From Colius striatus (taxonomy: Eukaryota > Chordata > Aves > Coliiformes > Coliidae): a DNA stretch of 64,000 nucleotides. The translations under genes were made by a program, and so were the position numbers. Where the stretch lies: positions 21,367,548-21,431,547 of the forward strand of contig NC_084772.1 of the NCBI RefSeq assembly GCF_028858725.1, given 5' to 3'. The notes beneath the pieces are model-generated. The model worked only from the letters and a program-made list of their open reading frames with translations. It made no database searches and had not been told where the DNA came from. Of this stretch, positions 43,606 through 54,990 are shown piece after piece (position 1 is the first letter of the stretch; every line of letters starts with the position of its first letter).

Positions 43606-44172
43606 GTACTGGCACGGCTGCCCCACGGCATCTGGCAGAGGGCAGTGAGGGGAGGGGGGAGGCAGCGGCTCTGCTCTGACCCCTGGGCAGCCCCAGCTGC
43701 TGGGGGCTGGTTTGGAGTTGGGGGGGCACAGCCTGGCTGGGGGTGCAGGCTGGACATGCCCCCCAAAGCTGGGCTCAGCAAGGGGCTTCACTTGCCTTGG
43801 CCATAGTCAGTCACCCAAGTAATGGGGTATGTTAAGGGTGTGTGCTTCTAAGGATCATCTACAGGTGCTTCGTGTTTTGGGGACATAAACTTTGCAGGTG
43901 GGTGGGATTTCACTGAACTTCTGCAGGAGCCACGTCAGTGGGAAAGCCCCACGAAGCTCTGGTGCCAGGGTGGTGTCTGCAGGGAGTCTGCTGTCATGCT
44001 CAGGGCTGAGTGTTCAAAGACAAGGTGTGTGGGCTCAAAACCTTGGGCACAGGTGTCCCTGGGTTCGTGAGCTTGGCCACTGGGGTCATGGGGGAGCTTT
44101 TCAAGGGACTGTCCCTTAATATTCATGGCAAACTGAGATTTCTGGGGGAGGATCCCAGCAGGTGTCTTCAGC

Positions 44173-44186
44173 GGGGGGGGGGGGGG
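44173..44186 (+). repeat. run of 14 G
   Basis: An uninterrupted G14 follows GTGTCTTCAGC, with further GGGGG runs on both sides (near 44145 and 44200), so a G-quadruplex is possible. Homopolymer length is prone to sequencing error. Confidence 0.7.
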
Positions 44187-44902
44187 AGTGGTTCAGGAGG
44201 GGGTTTGGAAGTTGCCAGAATGTTGTGTTTTGATGTTTTTGTATTGAGAAGTCAGGGTCCAGCAGAGCTTTTGTTTGTGTTGCTTTCACGTGCTCCATGG
44301 TGGGAGTCCTGAGTTGTCTCAGGAGCTGCCTTTCGCTCTCGAGGCAGGGAAGTGAAACAGAAAATGCTTCCAGGGATGGGAACACCTCAGGTATTTGCTT
44401 CTTCCAAAGCAAATTTCACCTAATGGTAACACTGCCTATTGCAGGCAGGTCCTGTGTGTGCATTGGTAGGTTTCATCAAATACTTGCCAGCAGGTGATAA
44501 GATCCCATCGTCCCACAGCAGCAGCTGATGGCATCAGGAGCTGCCCTCCTGAAGCTGCCGTGGCTGGGGCTGCACGTTCTCAGAGGAGAACCCTGACAGC
44601 TCATCCTGCCCATCATGGGGGATGATAAATTCCAGAGGATACCAGGATACCTTTCCCAAACAGAAGTCACAGGCCATGAATAAGTTCCATGTCTCACGTT
44701 ACGCCTCCTGCTCTGTGCCTGGTGCTCAGACACCTCGCTCGCAGGGTGGGCTGGCAGGCTCTGCCAAGGGGCTGGGCTGGCAGGCTCTGGCCCTGCTGCA
44801 CATGGGGCAGATGCAGACAGGGGGATAAACGACCCTTCTGTGTGCTCACAGTGAACCTCACCAGTGCAGCGGGCTCATTTCCACCTTGTGACACACACAG
44901 CT

Positions 44903-45070
44903 CTGAACAGGCTGCCTGTGTGGGCTGGGGAGTCTCCTCTGGAGACATCCAAACCCAGCTGGGCAGCTCCTGTGTGCCCTGCTCTAGCTGCTCCTGCTCT
45001 GGCAGGGGGTTGCACTGGATGAGCTCCCCAGGTCCCTTCCAGCCCTGGAGATCATTCTGTGATTCTGTGA
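44903..45070 (+). mobile_element. diverged CR1-like LINE 3' end
   Basis: Reads CTGAACAGGCTGCCTGTG, GAGACATCCAAACCCAGCTG, TGCACTGGATGAGCTCCCC, and TTCTGTGATTCTGTGA at the end. It represents another, older CR1 lineage. Confidence 0.75.
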
Positions 45071-45274
45071 CCTCCCCGTTCCGGCAGTGCCATCGAGTCA
45101 GGACCCAGGCTGGGTTTCTGATGCCTTCTGTGTGCTCTTACCTGCTCACAGCTCCTGAAGAAGCTGTGATTTATGCTCGTGGCTGCCCTGGCAGCAGGGG
45201 CAGCCCGAGCCCCACGGCAGGCGGGCGGGTGGCAGGGGCTGCAGCAGCAGGAGATGCCGGGTGCGGGGGGCAAT

Positions 45275-45605
45275 CAGCTTGAAACATTTTTGTAGTCAAC
45301 ACTGCTGATGAATATTTCAGATGCAAAGGAATAGCATGCATTAATTATTGCAAAGAGATGTCTTTAGGAGAAAATGATTCCGAAATTCGGTTTAATTTCA
45401 TTGTAATGCACTGCAAACAGGAAGGGAGTGTGTGTGTTTAATTGGCTCTCGGGGGTAAGGCCGGGAAGATGGCATGCCTTTGTCACAGGCCATTAGTGAT
45501 ACAGACTGCATAATGAGAGACTACAATCAGCTCACAGCTGCTGGCTCCTACGGGGAGAGAATGATATTAAATAGAAATCAGTATAAATTAAACTTAACCC
45601 TTTCC
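45275..45605. other. AT-rich block, strong candidate conserved non-coding element
   Basis: A sharp AT-rich island with ATGCATTAATTA (45336-45347), GAATATTTCAGATGCAAAGG, TTTAATTTCATTGTAATGC, TGTTTAATTGGCTC and GAAATCAGTATAAATTAAAC. It contains no repeat and no coding frame. POU- and homeodomain-like cores are concentrated here. Confidence 0.4.
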
Positions 45606-46601
45606 CTAGCTGAGCAAAGCTTGGTGCTAGAAATCAGTGTGTGGTGGGGGTTGGGAGTGGAGACAGGCAGGAAGGGTTCAGGCCAGGTCAGGGGGTGCCT
45701 GGATGACCCCCCCAGCAGCAGAACCCTGCAGCTGCCAAGAGAGGACAGTGGGCTTTTAACCCCCTCCCCCATCCCATTCACCCCTCTTTGCCTTTGCCTT
45801 TCCTCCCTCTCCTGACTGTGTGCTCCATCTCACTCGTGTTGGGTGGATGGGCTGGTGTTTTCCCCAAGGCTCAGTTAGCTATGAGCAAGCCCCATTGCTT
45901 CTTGCCCACCCTGCCTGCCCCTGCCGTGGTGACAGCCTTTGGAGGTCACTTGGAGGTGGCCAATGGTGGTAAAAAGGCACTTCAGGGAAGCAGGGAGGTT
46001 GTGTCCCATCATAGCAGACACAACTGGAGGGTGAATTACCCCCACAAAGCAGCAGTGGGTAGTTTTGGAGTGGAGCTCATACTGGTAGAATCCAAAAGAG
46101 GCAAAGCCTGGCTGACTGCTGCTGGGCTGTCATCTGCTGCACGTGCCCCTGGCAGGGCACACAGCTCAGTGTGACACACACACTGCTCCCAAGACCCAGG
46201 CAGAGGCATTTCTGACTCGGTGCTAACGTTCCTCTCGCTGCCAGACCCTCACGTGAGTCCCTTCCAAGTGACCTGCAGGCCACCTCAAGCAGATGACAGT
46301 GTGGTTACAGGTGGTGGCTGAGTCCCCAGAGGACAGGAGGAAATGCACTCAGCTGTGGCAGGAACGAGCTTTGGAGAAGGTAAACTCAGAGACAGTGCAG
46401 GGAGCTGCTCAGCTCTCACTGTGAATGGTGATGTGAAACAACAGTGGGTCAGCAGATGAGGAGAGGTCGGTGCAGGGGATGTGCTGCTGGTGCTGCACCT
46501 CGCTGGGGCCGTGCCTGGAAGGGCAGAGCTCTGGGCTGGCACTGCACAGAGATGGGGCACGTGGGGAGGGATGGCCCGTGGGTGGCACTGGGGCTCCAAG
46601 G

Positions 46602-46684
46602 GCACCCTCAGCTTGCTGATGACACGAAGCTGAGTGGGTAAATAGATGTGTGTGAGGGCAGGAAGGCTCTGCAGAGGGCCCTGG
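46602..46684 (+). mobile_element. CR1 LINE fragment from the reverse transcriptase region
   Basis: CTTGCTGATGACACGAAGCT encodes LADDTKLSG, the CR1 version of the catalytic (F)ADD motif of reverse transcriptase, followed by a stop. It is the only piece of the ORF2 catalytic region I see in the window; all other copies are 3' ends. Confidence 0.72.
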
Positions 46685-46879
46685 CCATCATCAGGTGTTG
46701 ATGTCTTTCATCAGGTGTTTCCCTGGGCTCATTCCTGCAATGCAAGGCTCACAAAGGAACTTGGATTAAGTCTTTCTCTGGCTGCAGCTCATTTATTTCC
46801 CCAGAACCTTCCTCAGGCCAGTTGCTGTTCTTGTCAATTGAGTTATTTGGGGTTTTTTTCTTCCAGAAAGTACAGGAAC

Positions 46880-46892
46880 AAAAAAAAAAAAT
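46880..46892 (+). repeat. poly(A) run
   Basis: Run of 13 A (approximate limits) after AGTACAGGAAC. No element is evident directly upstream, so it is not assigned to a retrotransposon tail. Confidence 0.7.
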
Positions 46893-47679
46893 CATCCTTT
46901 TTTCCTTTGTGCTTGACATCCCCTGTATGAGAATCCCCTCCTGCCCATGAAGCTGCCACCCCAAGCAAACAGCCTCACGTGGAGCGTTGGGGATGGTTGT
47001 TCCCTGCAGGACAGGACACAAAGCATCCACAGGCAGCAGCACTCTCTGCACAGCCCATTCCTGCAGCTCCTTGCTTCAGCTTCCAAGGGCATCTGGGAAA
47101 GTCCAGGCATTTAGTGCAACAACTGCAGACCTGTGTTTCCTCCCCCAGGGACGAGAGGCAAGCACCAATGTGCCAACGTCCCTCTGCCAACGTGCCCGTT
47201 GTGTGCCTCCAGTTAGAGAGGGCATAGCACATGTATGTCTGTGTATGTGATGAGAGCAAAGAGCAGACAAAAAGGCATGATGCTGCCCTGACTTCTTGAT
47301 GAGCTGAAGGCTGTGGCTCTTTTGAGCAGCACCTGAGCTGGTGTGCAGGTGATTCTCTGCTCCCTTGGCTGCCTGGCTCTCCAGCTCTCTCATTTCCATC
47401 CGACTGAATTGGATTCTTTTCATTGTATTAATGCTGTTGACAGAGCTGCTGAGATCAAAGTCCCCTCCAGCCATTTCCAGGGAGACTGCTGGGTCTCCAC
47501 CTGCTGTCTTACATCTGAGTGGCACCGAGCCCCCTGAGCCCAAGGAGAAACGCCTGGGGCCGTCTGTTCTGTCTCCTGCGGCTGTGATGCCTTCACAGCT
47601 GGCCCTGTGAGGCGAGGGCAGATCACCCAGCACACTCCTGTGCTGCCCAGCAGGAGGGAGGGCAGGAAAAAAGGAGGAA

Positions 47680-47867
47680 GGAAGAGGGTTTTTTCCAATG
47701 AGGGTGGTAAAACAGTGGCACAGGCTGCCCAGAGAGGTGGTACCTGCCTCCATCACTGGAAACGTTCCAGGTTGGATGGGGCTTTGAGCAATCTGATCTG
47801 GCTGAAGATGTCCCTGCCCATGGCAGGGGGTGGACTAGATGACCTTCCAGCCCAGACTATTCTATGA
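47680..47867 (+). mobile_element. CR1 LINE 3' end, 'TGTCCCTGCCCATGGCAGGG' lineage
   Basis: Contains AATGAGGGTGGTAAAACAG, GGCTGCCCAGAGAGGTGG, GGTTGGATGGGGCTTTGAGC and GGTGGACTAGATGACC, ending ACTATTCTATGA. It lies 60 bp from the next CR1, which points the other way. Confidence 0.87.
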
Positions 47868-47928
47868 GCAATTGCTGAGCAAACCCCAGGAGCTGGAGGA
47901 AAGCAGCAAAGAAACATCAGTTTCTGTT

Positions 47929-48570
47929 CATAGAATCTTAGAATCATTTTGGCTGGAGAAGCCCCTGAAGCTGCTGCAGTCCCAGCGCTCCCCTCACCCT
48001 GCACAGCCACCACTGACCCACAGCCCTCAGCACCTCAGCTTTGGGATCCCTCCAGGGCTGGGCACTGCCCCAGCTCCCTGGGCAGCCTGGCACAGGGGCT
48101 GACACCCCTCTCAGGGAAACAGTTCTGCCTCAGCTCCAACCTCAACCTCCTCTGGGGCAACTTGAGGCTCTTGTCCTGTCATTTACTACTTGGGAGCAGA
48201 GCCTGACCCCCAGCTCACTGCAGCCTCCTGGCAGGGAGTGCTCCTGTCTCCCTTCAGCCTGCTCTTCTCCAGGCTCAGTCCCCCAGCTGTTCCCCATCAG
48301 GCCTGTGCTCCAGACCATCATCCCACCCCCTGATCTTCACCCCTCCCTGCCAGCCCCCTGCTGCTTGTGTTGCTCCAGCTCTGGCACTGGCAGCCTGTGT
48401 TCTCTGTGCCTGTGGGGCTGTGGTTGTCAGGCCCTGGGCAGCTTTGGGGCACATGAGGAAGGGGCAGAGGGCTTGGGACTGTGCTGCTGTTGCTGCTGCC
48501 TGTTTGCCCCTCGTGTTTCCCAGGCGGGCAGGGTGCTCTCTCCAGAGGAACGTGGCAGCACAGTGGTGTG
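47929..48570 (-). mobile_element. CR1 LINE copy with unusual 5' head (arm B of an inverted pair)
   Basis: Starts at the tail (CATAGAATCTTAGAATCATT) and ends in the head CACAGTGGTGTG. Compared by eye with the complement of 8831-9463 it matches along its length with only scattered substitutions and a few short indels (for example an extra TGGCAC at 48383-48388 and a missing GGCGTGGA-like block). It shares the non-standard ~275-bp head. Confidence 0.88.
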
Positions 48571-48699
48571 CACAGGGCAGTGATGGGATCAGGCTTCTCC
48601 CTCAGGGCAGGATGGCTTCCATTCACATTTGCCCATACATCCAGAAAATTAGAATCTGGTGTATTCAGGGAGATTTATTTTCAATTACAGGTTAAGGCT

Positions 48700-48975
48700 G
48701 GGCCATGAAATAGCAGCAGGTTTGAAAGCAGTGCATAAATCCTGCAACAAACCCATGGATCTCAGCTCCATATAATAAGATTTTATTGATCTCTATATTG
48801 TATCTGTCAGAATAAAACTCCCTTAATGCATGCAGCAGGATGGAGAAGATGGAAGGCTTGTTGGGAGTAGAATCTGATTCAGGAATCAATGCACTTTGAT
48901 TAATATGTCATTAAGAAAGTGAGAGTTATTTAACTTGTTTGATGCACATCTCAGAGTGACGACTCGTATCTTTGC
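48700..48975. other. AT-rich block, candidate conserved non-coding element
   Basis: Begins about 130 bp past the CR1 inverted arm. Carries CCATATAATAAGATTTTATTG, CTCCCTTAATGCATGCAGC, CTTTGATTAATATGTCATTA and GTTATTTAACTTGTTTG. No repeat family or coding frame is seen. Confidence 0.36.
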
Positions 48976-49954
48976 ACTTTCTTCCTTTAAGCTGCGTTTC
49001 CAAACCCAACCCTGTGGCTGTTTTTCATGCTGCCAAGTCCTGGTTTATTGGCAATTTTTTTGCTAGCTCCTTTTCCTCAGGTCACAACCCCCCAGACTCC
49101 CATTAACAATAACTCCTGTGGCCCAAAAAAACCTTCCCGTGTGCTGCTGTGGAAGGCTTTAGGAGAGCGGGGTGAACCTGCTGTCTGTTCATTCCTTCTG
49201 GATGTTCTGCAGTGAAAGAGGGAGCTCCCCAGGGAAAAAAGAAAAGAGAGAAGTTAATCTGGACTAAGACATGATGAGGAGAAGTGGGGAGCAGCCATCA
49301 GTTGTGGCAGGCTCTGAGATGCTGCCAGGCTCGGGTCTGTGGGTGTTGAATGTGCCGTTCCCTCAGCTCAGCCCTTTCTGCTGGGATCTACAAACTGGGG
49401 CACCAAGGACGAGCCTTGGCTTGGCTGGGAGCATCCTGCTCCTCACTGCACTTCCCAGCTTGCTTCAGAAATAGGACCTGTTCTTGCAGCAGATGTGCAG
49501 TGCCAGGCAAGCAGCCCAGTGACTGTCTCAGACCGCTGTCAGGGATTGCTGGTGTCCATCTGTCCTCTTCAGACAGAGCTCTGAGGTCTGTGGCTGAGCA
49601 GCTCCACTGACACCAGCTCCAGCTCCTTGCCATTCCCAGCCATGGCTCTTTGGAGATCTCCACCCCAGCACTGTGGATGGAGAAGGCAAAGCTGCCTGTG
49701 GTTTTCCAGCACAGAGAAATCTGATGTTTGTAGGAAATCTCATCTTTGGCCAGACACAACCCATCTCTCTTCTCAGGCTGGTATCCAAGGAGAAGGGGCA
49801 GGAGAAGGAGCACAAGGCACACACCCTGTCCCTCTGGCACAGGTCTTTCCCTTGGCACTTGCCTGCCCCTGGAGACAAGCAGGTGTTTCCCTGCCTGGGG
49901 AATTGCTTGCATCCCTGGATGTAGCACTGACACCTGAAGCAGAAAATACTTTAG

Positions 49955-50100
49955 GCTGATCAAGGCAGATTATAAATAGAAATGCCTGTAATTAGCATGC
50001 TCAGCTGCAGGTTTGCTGTTTGTTTGCAGTGCCTTGCCTAGGCACAGACCCCAGATAATGCAAATGTGGTGTTTAAAGACACGATTCCTTAATTACAGCG
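49955..50100. other. motif-dense block, candidate conserved non-coding element
   Basis: Within 145 bp: TAATTA at 49989-49994, a perfect octamer ATGCAAAT at 50058-50065 preceded by AGATAA, and TTAATTA at 50089-50095. A tandem repeat follows directly at 50119. Confidence 0.4.
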
Positions 50101-50118
50101 TGCTGCAGATGATGGGGC

Positions 50119-50200
50119 TTGGCGGGGTGAGGAGCCCCAGATGAAGGGACTTAGGGGGGTGAGGAGCCCCAGATGAAGGGACTTAGCAGGGTGGTGAGTC
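50119..50200 (+). repeat. 32-bp tandem repeat, about 2.3 units
   Basis: GGGTGAGGAGCCCCAGATGA then AGGGACTTAG is repeated at a spacing of 32 bp, with a decayed third partial unit. Confidence 0.85.
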
Positions 50201-52417
50201 CCACAGGTGAAGTGTTGGCTCCCATTCAGCCTGGGCTGAAGGGATTTGGGTTTGAGTATGTTGTAGCCCAAGCTCATGAGTGGGACAGGATGGCAGCACT
50301 CACCCTCTCCCTTTGCCAGCACCTTACAGCTTGGACCCAAGTTCCCACAAGTGAAGGGATGTGAAAGGACACCCCAAAAAATGGCAAGGAGACCTCCAAC
50401 AGAGCTCTGTCCCAGGCTGTGCCACTGGGTGGGGACAGAGGCAGCCAGGCTCACGTTTCCACCCAGCCCCATTGCCAAGTGTTTCTGGAATAGTGGTGGT
50501 GTGGTGGCTGGTACATCAGCTGTGTGCGAAGGTTCCTTACATCCCAGAGTGTTCCCTGTATACACTCCTAAATGTGCTAAATGTGCTGTGCAGAGAGAGA
50601 GCAGGTTTTTCTGCTTCCTACCTATTTGTTCTTTCTGCTTGAGGAGTCACTATTGGCAGGTTTGCCTGATGGCTGGAAGTCTCAGGGTTGTCAGGACACA
50701 GCAGAATGAAGCCCTCCTGTTCCCCTGGCTGCTCGTGGCACTGATGTTTTCAGCAGTTCAGGGAGTGACTTGGGATTTTTGTAGCTGTAAATGAGAGCAG
50801 CTTTTGGCACAGAACTTGTTTACTTACAAAGCTCAGCTCTCATTGTACCCAACATCTTGGCTGCCAAGCCTTTACTCGTTTGAGAACCTCTGCTACACAG
50901 AGTCCAATTGTCAGAGGGGTGGAGCGATTGCAGCCCAGCTGAGAGTCGGTGGGAACAGCAGGCACCTGCAGCTCCAAAATCCAGGCTGTTCCCTCTCTCT
51001 GCTTTTGCCTTTCAGGCCATGCTGCAGCAGCACTGCTCTTGCAGCCCGAAGGGAGAGGAGCTCCTCAGGCTCTGACCGTGGGGCTGCCTCTTCCCATCCC
51101 AGGGGTTAATGCAGGGAGCCCTGGCCCCAGCTGCAGATGGGTTGTGTTGTAGGGATGTCAAGCTGAGCTCTACAAGCCTGTCAGAAGATCTAGCAGGAGA
51201 AAAGCAAGCTGGCAAGTGGTTGAAGAGGGGAAATAGAGGATTGAGCTCAGGATGTGGCAAAGAAATGGGCTGAACAATCATCCTTCTCATGGTACTTGGC
51301 AGAGCCCATTGGATCATTGGCAAAGCTTCCTTTCAAGTGGCTACTTACAGCTGTATAAAGACCATCTCCTGCAGTGCAAAATGAAAACCCCATCAGGAAA
51401 GGTCAGTCCTACATGAGCTGGGTGAGATCCCTCAGCAGCGCTGCAGAGGATGGGAGCACAGGCCCATTGGCACTGCCAGAGCTCTGTGGCTGGAGCAGGG
51501 CCCCAGGGGTGTTCACTGGACCACCCTCGCGGTCTGGGTGCTGTGAAGACTGATGTTTGCTGTGGCTTTACTGTCCCAGCCTGCCCTGTGACCCTGCTTT
51601 GGAAAGCCTCTTCAACGAGAGGGATAAAGGCTGCAGAGAGCTGTCTGCAGCAGTGACTGGGGGTTACTGTACCCCAGCAGAGAGCATTGGGGCAGGAAAG
51701 GTGACAGTTAAGACCGAATGGTGATCACCCGAAATCCAAACAGCATGTGGCTTTGCAGAGGCCAGCCTGGTGATCTATGTACAGCTCTACCTTCAGGTCC
51801 TTGCCAAGCCAAGTCTGCTGCTGCCTGGCCTCATCCTGACCGAGCTACCATGCCCAGCTCTCAGGAGGGAGGTTTCACTCTGGCACAAGTTAAACCTTCT
51901 AGTTTGCTCACCCAGAGCTTTTGTAGGAGCTTCTGGTGGTGGAGGCTGGAGGAGGTTGGGGCAGAGAGCTGGGGCTCAGTAGCAGGAATGCTCAAGGAGT
52001 TGTGCTGTGGGGTTTGTGTCTGATGGAGCTGTGGGTGCATTTCCCATCTGCCACATGCACTCTGCATGTCCTGGTGGGCATCTCACACTGGGAGCTTCTC
52101 CTGGAGCAGCACAGGGATGAGAAAGGCTTCAGTGGCCGTGGGGATGCCTGTTCTCCAAGCTTGGCTGGTGATGGGGGTTGTCTTCAGCCCTGACACCTGT
52201 CTGTTATCAGAGCTGCCCAGCTCAGGAGGAAATCTCTTGAAAATAGACCTTCCTTCTACTTTTGCCCATCTCTGGATTTTCTGCCTTACTTTGTGTCCTC
52301 ATCTCTCCCTTCACCCTCATTTGCTGAGACTGAGCTGTGAGCAGAGCAGGGGCAGGACATTGCACCAATTCCTTACAGCTCCTAGGATGGGCTGGGAAGC
52401 CCATGGCCTGGCTTTCT

Positions 52418-52440
52418 TCCTCCCTCCCTCCCTCCCTTGC
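52418..52440 (+). repeat. (CTCC)n microsatellite
   Basis: Five CTCC/CTTCC tetramers in intronic DNA. Confidence 0.75.
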
Positions 52441-53643
52441 ACCAGAGGCCAGTGAGGGATCCCTTCCAGCAGCAGTGAGGCGTTGGTTGGGTGTTTGTTG
52501 GGTTGGTGAGTGTGTTGGCAAAGGGCTGGGCAGCTCTGGCTGTGAGAGGCTCTTTACTTTCAACAAGAGCCATCCCTCTGGGTTTTGCTGGAGACAGTTG
52601 AGAACATATTTGCCCAGGACTAATGGTATTGTGCTGTAAGCAGCAGTGTGGGCTGCCATATAGTGAAGCAAACAACTGAAGGCAGCTCGTCTGCCCGTGT
52701 CCTGCCGCTGCCTCTCAGTCACCATCCTCCCCCGTCACCTCTGCCTCCTTTCCTAACCCTCCTCACCGGGAACTGGGACAGGCACAGGGAAGAAGAGGTA
52801 GTTCTCCTTTTAGCTGAGGTGTAATTGGTCCCTCAGCTGTTCCTCAGAGGCTGGGAGCCCAAGCAGAAGTGTTCAGTCTGATGTGTGTGTTAGTGCCGTG
52901 GTTACTCAGAGCTGCTGGGGTGGCTGCCCGAGCTGTGAGCTGCTGAGGCTGAGCTGCCACACCTTGGAGCTCACCCTCTGTTGTTACTCTTGGAGTTTTC
53001 TTTTTCATCCTGCAGGGATTTCTGTAAATATTTAAATGCCAATGTGGGAGAAAGAGCTTTTCCATTTCTCCTCCCCCATTCTCCTGGCTGGTGTGTGCTC
53101 TGGGCAAACCCAGCTGCACTCATTCTGGCTGGGGGTGGAAGGGGGGGACCCAACCTACTTGTGCCCTATCAGTCACCCATGAGCTCCTGGTAATGATGAG
53201 TGAACCTACAAAGTCTTGGCTGCCTGGCTTGCAGAAATGATCAGGGGTTTGGCTGGTTTAGCTGCTGTTTCCATCAGAGGAGCGTGGTGCCCTTGGAGCA
53301 GGGGGTGCAGCTGGAGAGGCTTTGCCTGCTGTTTGTCCTTCAGGTCTGCAAGGTGCTGAAAGGCTGGAGAGGCCCCTGGTTGTGCTGAGCTCCATGGGCA
53401 GTACCCAGAAGTGAGATACAGTACCTCTGCCAAGGACAGGGAAGACTCAGGATGCTGCCAGGCCCTGCCAAGGTCTGGATTTGTGCTGATCCCTTTGGTC
53501 CTGGCTGGGAGATGGTGCCTTTGTCTGCTGGCATATGCCATGTCAGGGGGTCTGATGCCAGCCCAAGCCAAGGCTGAAGCAGGGACCATATGTAGCAACC
53601 CCTGAGGCACTGAAACAATAGCATAGAGAAGGGCCTTTGTGTG

Positions 53644-53680
53644 TGCTGGCCAAAACCTGCTGGCCAAAACCTGCTGGCCA
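53644..53680 (+). repeat. 14-bp tandem repeat, 2.6 units
   Basis: TGCTGGCCAAAACC is repeated without error, ending in CTGGCC, just before a CR1 fragment. Confidence 0.85.
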
Positions 53681-53704
53681 TTTTGGGCATGCTGGAGCTA
53701 CCAA

Positions 53705-53830
53705 GGTGCTGAGGGGACTGGACCGTCTGTCTGAGGAGGAAAGGCTGCAGACCTGTGCCCCCTGAGTGAGGGGATCCTGCTTTAGCAGGGGGTTGGGCTG
53801 GATTGAGAGGTTGGTTCTGTGATTGAGAGG
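53705..53830 (+). mobile_element. CR1 LINE fragment with large internal deletion
   Basis: GTCTGAGGAGGAAAGGCTGC runs directly into GACCTGTGCCCCCTGAGTG, skipping some 300 bases present in other copies. It ends GGTTCTGTGATTG followed by a short duplication of GATTGAGAGGTTG. Confidence 0.78.
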
Positions 53831-54849
53831 TTGATCTGCCCCTGCCTAAGCACTGCTGCCTTGCCTTGCCACCCCTCCTGTGCTCAGCAGAGCTCTGGTG
53901 CCCGGGCAGAAAAGCCCTCCTGGGAGCAGAGGTGCCTGTGGTGGGGTCAGGGCTGCAGAGCAGAGCAGGAGAGGGGAGTTGGCACCAAACAGGTGTTGGG
54001 ATGGCCAAGGAGATGCCATGTGTGAGCAACCTGCTGTGTGCAGCACGGGCTCGGTGAGCACCACCCTGGCTCCTGGCCTGCTGCTGCCTCGCAGGACCCG
54101 CAGCTCCAGGAGCCTTTGAACGATACGTCTGGGAGGGGAAGGTATGGGCTGATTTATGAGCCAAGGCAAGGCATAGCTGTGCTCCAGCAGCAAGTCCCCC
54201 ATTCCCCCCTGTGCCCTAGCTGGGGGCAGAGCTGGGGAGAGCACAGCTCAGGATTGCTGGGTTGAGATGACCTCTGTGCAGCCGGGGCTGCGGCCAGCGC
54301 TCCTGGCACCGCTGCGTGCCCTCGCCATGGGCACCAGGGTCTTGTTAGCTCAGCTCTGCCAGATGCCCCTGAGTGGGCTTTTGCAGGTGTGAGTGCCAGG
54401 GGAGGCTGTCCCAGTGCTTCATGTTCTTTCATCTCAGGGGGGTTCTGCCCTCTCTGCCAGCAGCCTCAGCCCTGCTGCCTGTGGAATACAGACAAACCCC
54501 CCCTTGCAGAGCAGGGCAGGAGTTCATCCAGCCTGGGGTTCTGGCTCAGGGTGTTTCCTCTGCTTTTCTCTTTCCCTGATGCTGGATTCTCCTGAAGCCT
54601 CCAGAGACCTTTGGGGAGCTGCTGACTCCACTCTCTGCAGCTCACAGCAGACCCCACGGCTCTCTCAGATGGGGAGGATGGAGACAACTGCAAAGCAGGT
54701 CGAGGCTGGGCTGCAGTTCCCATCCCCTGGGCGAGGGAGGGTGAGGAAGCAGCACGTGGGGCCGCCGGTGTCCCTGCAGCAGCCGGTGCCAGGCGCGGGG
54801 GCAGCCGCAGGGTGTGTTGCCCGTGTGCCCGGCCCAGCGCCTGCCCCCG

Positions 54850-54990
54850 AGCTCCAGAGCTGCTTGGCAATTGTCTGATGTAAATAAATGGTGCTTGCAC
54901 ATGCACCTGCTGCTGCTGCTGCTCGTGGCACCGCAGGTAAACAAACAGCCAGGCCCTTCTGATAGATTTATTCCCTTCCTCGTGAGCCAT
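54850..54990. other. possible conserved element with (TGC)n
   Basis: GGCAATTGTCTGATGTAAATAA-type AT-rich sequence, a (CTG)6-like run at about 54907-54925, then CAGGTAAACAAACAGCC (forkhead-like TAAACAAA) and GATAGATTTATTCCC. No coding frame is seen. Confidence 0.25.
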
